Below, piece by piece: positions 1 through 6,359 of a DNA stretch of 10,254 nt. The notes under the pieces are model-generated. The model did no database searches. It saw only the letters and a list, made by a program, of their open reading frames with translations, and had not been told where the DNA came from. Source of the stretch: Candidatus Thorarchaeota archaeon MP8T_1 (GTDB lineage: Archaea; Asgardarchaeota; Thorarchaeia; Thorarchaeales; Thorarchaeaceae). The stretch lies in the NCBI GenBank assembly GCA_002825465.1, contig PJER01000069.1, positions 1-10,254 of the forward strand, read 5' to 3'. The first letter of the stretch is position 1; the number at the start of each line of letters is the position of its first letter. The position numbers were made by a program, and so were the translations under genes.

Positions 1-1309
1 GTTTCAGAGATCCAGTCTTTATTGTTCGAATCGGGGACCACCCCTGATTACTCAGTTGCTCTAACCAGAAGGAGTATTCTTCGAATCCTCGTAGATCAAA
101 GGGAGCGAATCTATTGACTACGCGTTCAGAGATCGCAATGGTCAAATCAACAATAAACGGGTCGAGGTTCTTTTGATCCAATGCAGCTGCAAACTGCGCG
201 AGTATCTTCATCCATTCACCGAAAAGGAGCATTAGCCTTCGGCTGTTGAGTCCTTCAAGCATTTTGATATCAAAATCCACCGACCATCGACCGCTTTCAT
301 AACGAAGTTGGCCAAGAGTTTCTGGCGTGTCACTAGCATTCATCACTGTAGTTAATGCTCTTGTAGCCTCTCCAGCATTATAACATTCTTCAGCGACGCG
401 TAATGAAATCTCAAGGACTTCCTTTGCCAAGAGAATACGTCGTTTCTCCGGGGAGAGCGCTTCAATAACACCATTCTCAAGAAGATAGTCCAATGCCCTT
501 AGAATCTCTCGTTCGTCAAACGATTCTCCTAGCTGACTAAGTATCTCCCGAACTGTTCTCCGACCATCCATTAACCCGGCAAGACGTGGTATAATTGCAA
601 GCATCTCAGGGTGAAGACTGCGCAGGGTTTCGGTTTCTCTTGAAGTTGCCTGCACATATTTCAAAAACTCTGTTCGTGGTGCTACAAAGTCGTTGAAGCT
701 TAATGTGTTACGAAAACGAATGACACGATAGGCCCATAATTTGGATATCTCAAGGAAGAGGTCTCGCTTTGATAACCCACTCACCTCGAGAATCTCTTTC
801 ATGTTTCTAGACCCGTTGATTAATGGTACCAAGGTACCACTTGTTGTGACAATTGTATTTGGATCTACTGTGAAGTATGGAACCCACGAGTCTGGAAGAT
901 CTTCGAAGGAGAGCTTCATCATCACGCTCTCACCAAATGGTTCAAGATAGGCATCTACAAAGGGAGTATCAGTATCAAGGGTTTGTGTGGTCGGAAGCCA
1001 TTTTTGCTCGAACTCCGCCAATAATGAATTGAGAATAGTAATCAACTCAGTATTTAATCGCTGCACACCCACTGCAACCATATGCGCGGTTTCTCCGTTT
1101 AATACTGTAAAGACATGAGCCCCATAATCAACATGAAAAACAGGTGCGCTCTGTTGGAAGACCTCCTTAGAGAACATATCAATAGCTGTGAAAAAACTCG
1201 ATGCAAGGACAGGATCCATGCCAAAAGCACGTGGGTCAAGCTGCATATAGAATCGAGGGTTGCTGTTATTGTCTGTTATCAATATTGCTTCAATCACATG
1301 TCCAGTCAT
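1..1309 (-). CDS. Longin-like domain protein with tandem winged-helix modules (partial, runs off left edge)
   Basis: The minus strand is open from ATG 1309-1307 to base 1, giving 436 residues with no stop, so the C-terminus is missing. A TAG lies in frame four codons upstream of the ATG, which makes this the first possible start. Residues about 4-103 look like a longin/roadblock-type alpha-beta domain: strand IEAILITD, a helix ASSFFTAIDMF, strands through residue 82, and a long helix ending LLAEFEQKW. Two similar winged-helix-like units follow, about 155-200 (LVPLINGSRNMKEIL) and 237-285 (IIPRLAGLMDGRRTVREIL), each of the form LxxLxxGxRxxxEIL. Residues 296-436 are mostly helical and I do not recognise them. 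No transmembrane segment or signal peptide is visible. Longin-like domains are abundant in Asgard archaea, so a role in small-GTPase or membrane-linked signalling is possible, but this is inference. Reading frame 0.93 sure; domain call about 0.5. Confidence 0.85.
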   Translation of the reverse strand, partial: MTGHVIEAILITDNNSNPRFYMQLDPRAFGMDPVLASSFFTAIDMFSKEVFQQSAPVFHVDYGAHVFTVLNGETAHMVAVGVQRLNTELITILNSLLAEFEQKWLPTTQTLDTDTPFVDAYLEPFGESVMMKLSFEDLPDSWVPYFTVDPNTIVTTSGTLVPLINGSRNMKEILEVSGLSKRDLFLEISKLWAYRVIRFRNTLSFNDFVAPRTEFLKYVQATSRETETLRSLHPEMLAIIPRLAGLMDGRRTVREILSQLGESFDEREILRALDYLLENGVIEALSPEKRRILLAKEVLEISLRVAEECYNAGEATRALTTVMNASDTPETLGQLRYESGRWSVDFDIKMLEGLNSRRLMLLFGEWMKILAQFAAALDQKNLDPFIVDLTIAISERVVNRFAPFDLRGFEEYSFWLEQLSNQGWSPIRTIKTGSLK

Positions 1310-1474
1310 ATTCGCCCACTATCTAAGATGATAGAATTTCAATGAATATTAGCCTTCTTTGGAGAGATGAAAAGGAGAATTAATGCGATCTCAGTCAGGT
1401 AAACACGATGAAATGTAAGAATTGAATCCTAAACATTGATCGTGAGGATAGCCCGCCTAATACCGGTTTCAGTA

Positions 1475-3448
1475 CTACTTAGCCAACCGTATCTCTTCAA
1501 CAGCTTCTGGGTTGACCAGTGATGATGTGTCTCCAGGATCTTCTCCAAGATATGCGGCACGAATCATCCTTCGCATTACCTTTGCATTTCGTGTCTTGGG
1601 CAAATCGGATACAAATAGCACAGCCTTTGGCGTTAGTGGCTTGCCCATAGCAGTCACCACTACCTGCTTGAGTTCCTCTCTCAACTGCTCAGAGGGGCTA
1701 ATCCCCGGCACTAGTACACAGAAGACCACAAGCTCATTCAATTTAATCTCATGGGGAACGCCTATTGCTGCAGCTTCTGCAACTGATGGATGACCGACAA
1801 GTACGGATTCAGCTTCAGCTGGCCCAAACCGTTTACCAGCTATTTTGATTATATCATCAGACCTTCCAAGAATATACCACAGATTGTCAGAGTCTATCGC
1901 TGCGAAATCTCCATGAACCCAAACATTCTTCCAGCGAGACCAGTATGTGCGTTCATATCGTTCTTTATCCTTCCAGAATCCCCGAGTCATTCCAATCCAA
2001 GGTGATTTAATCACAAGCTCTCCGACTTTATTTCGTACAGGTTTTCCATCCTCGTCAAACACATCCGCAGCAATCCCAGGGCAGGGACCTGAAAAGGCAC
2101 ATGCCTTGAGAGGGAGCAATGGATTTCCCATAACTATCCCTCCCGAGATTTCAGTGCCACCAGAATAGTTCATTATTGGGATTTTTCGCTTTCCAACAGT
2201 TTCGAAAAGCCACATCCAGGGGTCCGGGTTCCATGGTTCTCCTGTAGAGCCAAAATAGCGGAGTGATGATATATCATGTGATCCAATCGGCTCCTCTCCA
2301 TGAGTCATCAACAGTCGAATGAGTGTGGGTGAAACGCCCAGAATTGTGACTCTGTGTCTTGCAACCATTTCCCAAAGCCTGCCAGGAGTCGGGTAGTCAG
2401 GTGCTCCATCGTAGAGGAAGAAAGTTCCTCCTAGAATGAGCGCTCCAAACACAAGCCAAGGACCCATCATCCAGCCCATATCTGTCATCCAATAGATTAA
2501 CTCGCCAGAATGCAGGTCAGTGCCAAAGGCCATGTCTTGAGCAGCCTTTACCGGGAAGCCACAGTGAGTATGTACTGCACCCTTAGCAAGACCAGTTGTC
2601 CCAGATGTATAGATTATCATCATAGGCGCTTCTGCATCTGTGACTTCAGTTGGAGCAGAATCGGATTGACCAGAGATAAGCACATCCCACCAGTGATCTC
2701 TACCAGATGTCATTTCAATTGACTCGCCTATTTGTCGGAGAACAATCATGTGTTCTAAAGTAGGAATCAGTCTTGCAGCATCATCAACGACTGGTTTCAT
2801 AGGTATTGTCTTGTTCCTCCGAACCACTCCATCCGCGGTGAACAAAGCCTTTGCATCCGCATCAGCAAGCCGGTCAACAATCGCATTCATTCCAAATCCT
2901 GAGAAGAGAGGAAGAATTATCCCTCCAATCTTTGCGATTGCCAACAACGCAACTGCAATCTCTGGCACCATAGGCATGTAGATTCCGATTGCATCACCCG
3001 GGCCCAGCCCTAAGGAGCGCAAGGCATTTGCAGCTTTGTTTACTTCTTGGAATAATTCACGATAGGTCAGGGAACGTGTTGCCCCATCCTCTCCTTCCCA
3101 CATTAATGCTGGTTGATGTTCAGTTGATGTTCCTATGTACTTGTCAAGGCAATTATGGACAATGTTTAGCTTCCCACCAATGCACCACTTTGGTCTTATT
3201 ATGCCCCCAGAGAGGTCTACAACCTGTGTATAGGGTTCATAGAACCGGATATCAAGAAATTTCAAAAGAGCGTCTGAGAACCATGCAACATCTTCTGTCG
3301 ATCTGCGCATCAGCTCCTCAAAAGATTCTATTTGATACGCACGCATGAACTTTGTGAGATTTGCATGTTCTATATGCTCTGCTGTCGGTCGCCAAACTAT
3401 TTCACCGCCAAACTCAAAGGTCTCTTTCACGGGGCTTTCCTCTCTCAT
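1475..3448 (-). CDS. AMP-forming acyl-CoA synthetase, acetyl-CoA synthetase-like, substrate uncertain
   Basis: This is a cytosolic enzyme of the ANL superfamily that converts a carboxylate, ATP and CoA to acyl-CoA, AMP and PPi. The 657 residues match the length of acetyl-CoA synthetases (about 630-660), including the N-terminal cap (ANLTKFMRAY at 29-38). Core motifs are present: A3 YTSGTTGLAKG 280-290, A5 NYSGGTEISGG 427-437, A7 Asp in WVHGDF 510-515, A8 GRSDDIIKIAGKRFGP 528-543, and the A10 lysine in PKTRNAKVMRR (Lys623). True acetate enzymes have WWQTETG at A5; here both Trp are replaced by Ser and Gly, so the pocket should be larger and acetate is not assured. SGGTE resembles the acetoacetyl-CoA synthetase-type SGGTD motif. 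ATG 3448 has no SD upstream, whereas GTG 3430 (codon 7) has GAGG eight bases before it, so the true start may be 3430. It is divergent from korB, 123 bases away. Confidence 0.93.
   Translation of the reverse strand: MREESPVKETFEFGGEIVWRPTAEHIEHANLTKFMRAYQIESFEELMRRSTEDVAWFSDALLKFLDIRFYEPYTQVVDLSGGIIRPKWCIGGKLNIVHNCLDKYIGTSTEHQPALMWEGEDGATRSLTYRELFQEVNKAANALRSLGLGPGDAIGIYMPMVPEIAVALLAIAKIGGIILPLFSGFGMNAIVDRLADADAKALFTADGVVRRNKTIPMKPVVDDAARLIPTLEHMIVLRQIGESIEMTSGRDHWWDVLISGQSDSAPTEVTDAEAPMMIIYTSGTTGLAKGAVHTHCGFPVKAAQDMAFGTDLHSGELIYWMTDMGWMMGPWLVFGALILGGTFFLYDGAPDYPTPGRLWEMVARHRVTILGVSPTLIRLLMTHGEEPIGSHDISSLRYFGSTGEPWNPDPWMWLFETVGKRKIPIMNYSGGTEISGGIVMGNPLLPLKACAFSGPCPGIAADVFDEDGKPVRNKVGELVIKSPWIGMTRGFWKDKERYERTYWSRWKNVWVHGDFAAIDSDNLWYILGRSDDIIKIAGKRFGPAEAESVLVGHPSVAEAAAIGVPHEIKLNELVVFCVLVPGISPSEQLREELKQVVVTAMGKPLTPKAVLFVSDLPKTRNAKVMRRMIRAAYLGEDPGDTSSLVNPEAVEEIRLAK
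3439..3442 (-). promoter_or_regulatory. SD-like GAGG favouring an internal GTG start (3430)
   Basis: On the minus strand, AGAGAGGAA lies inside codons 2-4 of the longest synthetase frame, and its GAGG core sits eight bases before GTG 3430-3428. No comparable site precedes ATG 3448. Either the GTG is the real start or the ATG is used on a nearly leaderless transcript. Confidence 0.4.
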
Positions 3449-3559
3449 GCTGATATTGCAGCAATTGGTGAAGTTCTTTAATCAACACATATGCGTTATT
3501 ACTCTTCTCAATATGCAACATCAATAAGCCTTTTAGCGTGAAAATTCCTGCGGGGGTCA

Positions 3560-3564
3560 GAGGT
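3560..3564 (+). promoter_or_regulatory. SD site for the korB TTG start
   Basis: GAGGT lies seven bases before TTG 3572 and matches the archaeal SD consensus (GGAGGTGAT) well. It supports the TTG over the in-frame ATG at 3605. Confidence 0.6.
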
Positions 3565-3571
3565 TTATCTC

Positions 3572-4417
3572 TTGACTGAAACCGCACCAGTTCTCAAGCA
3601 TCCAATGTCCAAATACATCAGAGAAGACAGACAACCGTGGATCTATTGCTCGGGCTGTTCTGTAGGTGTTGTATCAGGGATGCTAGCCAGAGCAATTGAT
3701 AATCTTGGTCTTGATTTCACTAAGACTGTCATAGTCTCGGGTATCGGGTGTACAGGAAGAACATCAGGCTACTTCAAGACAGGGACTTACCACACCACTC
3801 ATGGCAGAGCAATAGCTTTCGCGGAGGGCGTGAAAATTGCTAATCCTGAGCTTGAGGTCATCGTTGTCAGCGGGGATGGTGATGTTGCAGCAATCGGAGG
3901 CAACCACCTTATCCATGCATGTCGACGAAACATCGACATTACTGTCGTGTGCGTGAACAATTTTAACTACGGAATGACTGGCGGGCAGTTTGGTCCGACC
4001 ACTGAACACGAGAGATATTCTCAGACAAGTCCCGCACCAATTGGAAACATAGAGCATCCATTCAATCTCGTAAAACTAGCAGCGTCCTCAGGTGCGACAT
4101 TTGTAGCAAGATGGACAGCAGTTCAGGTCCGAAGAGCAACAAAATCGATCGAGAAGGCAATTCAGAAGAAGGGTTTTTCATTCGTCGAGATAATCGGTGC
4201 TTGCCCCACAGCCTATGGCAGGATGAACCGCTTGGGCGATGGCATGGCTATGCACAAACACCTATTGGAAGTTGCTGAGATTCAAAATGGCTTGCCACCA
4301 CATGAAGCTGAGCTTGACTATAATACAAGAATAGTCTGCGGCGAGTTCGTGGATATTGAAAAACCTGAGTACACGGCTGTATTGCAAGAGATGCAGCGTC
4401 GAGCCAAGGGTGAATGA
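3572..4417 (+). CDS. korB: 2-oxoglutarate:ferredoxin oxidoreductase-type beta subunit (KorB), TPP and [4Fe-4S]
   Basis: This is the thiamine pyrophosphate-binding subunit of a 2-oxoacid:ferredoxin oxidoreductase, which interconverts 2-oxoacid plus CoA with acyl-CoA, CO2 and reduced ferredoxin in the cytosol. The 281 residues suit the family. The TPP/Mg motif is GDGD 101-104 with the downstream Asn pair at 129-130. The four cluster cysteines are at the usual places: YCSGC (C26, C29), GIGC (C60) and GACPTAYGR (C211). The stretches HTTHGRAIAFAEGVK (74-88) and YGMTGGQFGPTT (133-144) resemble archaeal KorB more than PorB or IorB, so 2-oxoglutarate is the best guess, though a related 2-oxoacid is possible. 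TTG 3572 is preferred because of the SD at 3560. The stop at 4417 lies within the start region of korC, so the two are translationally coupled. No alpha (KorA) or ferredoxin-like delta subunit is adjacent. Confidence 0.93.
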   Translation: MTETAPVLKHPMSKYIREDRQPWIYCSGCSVGVVSGMLARAIDNLGLDFTKTVIVSGIGCTGRTSGYFKTGTYHTTHGRAIAFAEGVKIANPELEVIVVSGDGDVAAIGGNHLIHACRRNIDITVVCVNNFNYGMTGGQFGPTTEHERYSQTSPAPIGNIEHPFNLVKLAASSGATFVARWTAVQVRRATKSIEKAIQKKGFSFVEIIGACPTAYGRMNRLGDGMAMHKHLLEVAEIQNGLPPHEAELDYNTRIVCGEFVDIEKPEYTAVLQEMQRRAKGE

Positions 4418-4418
4418 T

Positions 4419-4976
4419 TTGAGCAGGTACGAAATCCGAATTGGTGGTTTTGGCGGTCAAGGAATCGTCACTATGGCAGTAGTGCTTGGTGAAACCGCAT
4501 CGCTGAATGATGGGAAGTTCGTTGTCCAAACACAATCATATGGACCAGAAGCTCGAGGTGGTGCAAGCAAGAGCGAGATTGTCATATCCGATGTGGAGGT
4601 TGACTATCCAAAGGTTATAGCACCGGATGTGTTTGTTGCAATGAGTAGAGCGGCGTACTTGGAGTACGTCGATGGTCTGAAGGAGAATGGCGTGCTCATC
4701 ATTGATGAAGATCTTGTAGACGTAGAAGGTGAGCTTCCCGAGGGAGTGAAAGTCTACAAGATACCAGCAACAAGAATTGCTGACAAGGATGTGGGCAACA
4801 AGCAAGCCACCAATGTTGTGATGCTGGGGGCGTTTACAGTCATCACGAAGGCTTTGTCAATCAAGGGCCTGAAGGCTAGAATTGAAGAACGATGGCCCAG
4901 ATTTCTGAAATCGAACTTGCTCGCACTCGAGCTTGGAATAAAGGCTGGAGAAGAGGCCTTGGCAAAAGGTGCATAG
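4419..4976 (+). CDS. korC: 2-oxoacid:ferredoxin oxidoreductase gamma subunit (KorC)
   Basis: This is the gamma subunit of the same oxidoreductase, 185 residues, the usual size. It opens with the hallmark IRIGGFGGQGI (about 6-16) and carries YGPEARGGASKSEIVIS (41-57), both conserved in KorC/PorC gamma domains, then PDVFVAMS (69-76) and GNKQATNVVMLG (126-137), which contact the CoA-binding face in the family. I chose TTG 4419 because GGTGA at 4409-4413, overlapping the korB stop, gives an SD with about five bases of spacing, and because the protein then starts MSRYEIRIGG like its relatives. GTG 4410 is an alternative. The frame stays open upstream to 4356, but that part lies inside korB and is unlikely to be translated. 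After the stop at 4976 the next gene has its own promoter, so the operon seems to end here without korA. Confidence 0.92.
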   Translation: MSRYEIRIGGFGGQGIVTMAVVLGETASLNDGKFVVQTQSYGPEARGGASKSEIVISDVEVDYPKVIAPDVFVAMSRAAYLEYVDGLKENGVLIIDEDLVDVEGELPEGVKVYKIPATRIADKDVGNKQATNVVMLGAFTVITKALSIKGLKARIEERWPRFLKSNLLALELGIKAGEEALAKGA

Positions 4977-4993
4977 ACCCCTTCTAGTCGGTA

Positions 4994-5005
4994 GTATATT
5001 TATAC
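4994..5005 (+). promoter_or_regulatory. Archaeal TATA box for the downstream 154-residue gene
   Basis: GTATATTTATAC is an AT-rich near-palindrome centred about 29 bases before ATG 5029. In archaea transcription starts about 25-27 bases after the TATA centre, which puts +1 within a few bases of the ATG. No SD is present in the gap, consistent with a leaderless or nearly leaderless mRNA. Confidence 0.6.
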
Positions 5006-5028
5006 CTCTGTCTGTTCTAATTCAATTC

Positions 5029-5493
5029 ATGAGTTCAGAAAATCCAATTGACAAATGGTTGTTTCTTCTGGGTGAGTGGAAGGGGCGATCAGAGGATGAA
5101 TTTGGTGGGGAAGGTGTTATAGAGACAAAAACTACCTTTGCGCTTGAGTTAGGTGGCAGTTTCATCCTCAGCAGGCATGAAGCTGTAAGAGGGGGTCAAA
5201 TCGAGAATCAAAGCGTTGGTATCATGTTCTATGACAAACGGAATAAGAAGTTCCTTCGCAAGACTTTCTTTTCTTATGGATTTGTCAATAATGAGATCGA
5301 ATACGAGAGAACTGATTCAGAGATTCGCTTTGAGGTTATTTCAGAGCCAAACCCTCAAGCATTTGATGGAATGAGGTGGAGGTCTTATATTAGGAAGATT
5401 TCTGATAGCGAAATACGGATGGGACTTGAAGCTGCAAAATCAGGAGAGGAATACTCTAGTTACGGCGAAACTGTCATGGTAAAGGTGATGTAG
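5029..5493 (+). CDS. Small uncharacterised protein, probable DUF1579/lipocalin-like beta-barrel
   Basis: The protein has 154 residues from ATG 5029. The frame is open further upstream to 4969, but that part overlaps the end of korC and the TATA box, so 5029 is the sensible start. The sequence is a series of alternating-hydrophobic beta strands: LLGEWKGRSEDEFGGEG (13-29), LELGGSFILSRHEA (39-52), SVGIMFYDKRNKKF (62-75), and later strands to the C-terminus. The pattern GxW...GG.F....EA...YD is what I recall of DUF1579 and related calycin-like barrels, which bind small hydrophobic ligands or have unknown roles. No signal peptide, membrane segment or catalytic motif is visible, so it is probably cytosolic. 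It stands alone between korBC and the convergent dehydratase operon. Coding status is well supported; the fold is moderately supported and the function is unknown. Confidence 0.8.
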   Translation: MSSENPIDKWLFLLGEWKGRSEDEFGGEGVIETKTTFALELGGSFILSRHEAVRGGQIENQSVGIMFYDKRNKKFLRKTFFSYGFVNNEIEYERTDSEIRFEVISEPNPQAFDGMRWRSYIRKISDSEIRMGLEAAKSGEEYSSYGETVMVKVM

Positions 5494-5569
5494 TACGTCC
5501 TGCATGCATCTAATCTGTACAATGAATCTCAGTTTCTAATATTATCATATCATCGATGAATAAGCACAA

Positions 5570-6346
5570 TCAGCTTAATCCCTGTATAGCAATAACGGCT
5601 GCTCCTAATGCCCCTGTGAGTTGAGGCTTATCAGGAATCCAGAGCTCAGTTCCAAGTTGTTTTGAGAGGTAGTGACGGAAAGCAGGATTTAGTGCAACAC
5701 CTCCTGTGACACAGACTGGTTCAACAAAACCAACTCTTTTGGATAAGGCGACAATTTTGGAAGTCATGGAAGCGTGCAAACCTGCAGCAATGTCTGCAGG
5801 AGAATCACCTGCGCCAATACGACTTATGACCTCACTCTCTGCAAAGACTGTACATGTACTACTTATCGAGCTTGGTGAATTTGACTTGAGTGCAAGCGGT
5901 CCGAGCTCATCAATTGAGATCTCTAATACACGAGCCATGACCTCAAGAAAACGGCCAGTGCCCGCAGAACATTTGTCATTCAGTTCGAAGTCCTCTGGTC
6001 TTCCAGAAGGACCAATACGAATAACCTTGGAGTCTTGACCTCCAACATCAATGAGAAGACGTATGCTGGGATTAATATAATGAACACCTACGCTGTGACA
6101 GGTTATCTCGGTGACCGATTTTTCAGCCAACTCGACACGCGCTCGACCATAGCCGGTACTGATTACTGGCACTCCATTCAAGTCAATTTTGGCTTGTAAT
6201 GAGATATTTCGTTGTGTCTTTTGAACTGCCTGAACTGCTGAGGCACCAGTGGGCATAAGTGATTCCGCCAAGATCTTACCTGAACTGTCTAGCAAGACTC
6301 CCTTAGTGGTTGTGGATCCAACGTCAATGCCAACTCCAATGTCCAA
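5570..6346 (-). CDS. ATP-dependent activator of 2-hydroxyacyl-CoA dehydratase / benzoyl-CoA reductase (BadF/BcrA/HgdC family)
   Basis: This ASKHA-fold ATPase hydrolyses ATP to push a low-potential electron from ferredoxin into the dehydratase FeS subunits. The 258 residues match HgdC/FldI-type activators. Phosphate-binding motifs are GIDVGSTTTK (6-15), DVGGQDSK (100-107) and TGGVALN (214-220), with TGALGAA at 244-250. The two cysteines that ligate the [4Fe-4S] cluster shared across the homodimer are present: KCSAGTGRF (C126) and STCTVFAESE (C165), almost exactly where Acidaminococcus HgdC has them (127 and 166). The start is TTG 6346-6344, with GGAGAG (6359-6354) seven bases ahead, directly after the TGA of the preceding gene. 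It is last in the operon. A single ATPase subunit argues for a dehydratase-type activator rather than the two-ATPase BcrABCD complex. It ends convergent with the small barrel gene, 76 bases away. Confidence 0.95.
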   Translation of the reverse strand: MDIGVGIDVGSTTTKGVLLDSSGKILAESLMPTGASAVQAVQKTQRNISLQAKIDLNGVPVISTGYGRARVELAEKSVTEITCHSVGVHYINPSIRLLIDVGGQDSKVIRIGPSGRPEDFELNDKCSAGTGRFLEVMARVLEISIDELGPLALKSNSPSSISSTCTVFAESEVISRIGAGDSPADIAAGLHASMTSKIVALSKRVGFVEPVCVTGGVALNPAFRHYLSKQLGTELWIPDKPQLTGALGAAVIAIQGLS

Positions 6347-6353
6347 TGATTAT

Positions 6354-6359
6354 CTCTCC
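6354..6359 (-). promoter_or_regulatory. SD site GGAGAG for the activator, abutting the upstream stop
   Basis: On the minus strand, TGA (6362-6360) runs straight into GGAGAG, then seven bases, then TTG 6346. This sets the start of the activator and implies reinitiation by ribosomes finishing the upstream gene. Confidence 0.7.

Noticed and set aside
825..838. GGTACCAAGGTACC, a short symmetrical repeat
   Set aside because: It lies inside the coding sequence of the first gene, encoding a GTLVP stretch, and has no context for an operator.
1367..1418. Two tiny plus-strand frames (11 codons each) with SD-like GGAGAG and AAGGAG ahead of them in the gap between the first two genes
   Set aside because: They are too short to support as genes, overlap each other, and chance purine runs are common here.
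1456..1474. Possible terminator around ACCGGT after the acyl-CoA synthetase stop
   Set aside because: There is no convincing stem of useful length and no T-run following on the minus strand.
2989..3348. 119-residue open frame on the plus strand inside the acyl-CoA synthetase
   Set aside because: It is antisense to a gene with full family motifs, has low-complexity Cys/His/Leu-rich content, and has no SD or recognisable domain.
4356..4418. Upstream extension of korC within korB
   Set aside because: It would overlap the end of korB by about 60 bases, has no SD, and adds residues absent from the usual KorC N-terminus, which starts just before RYEIRIGG.
4969..5028. N-terminal extension of the small barrel gene that looks like a hydrophobic signal peptide (LLVGSIFIPLSVLIQF)
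   Set aside because: It overlaps the end of korC and would require translating the TATA box region; the archaeal promoter spacing points to ATG 5029.
5706..6038. 110-residue plus-strand frame inside the activator gene
   Set aside because: It is a shadow of a clearly conserved minus-strand ATPase; its Ser/Thr-rich sequence resembles no protein family I know.
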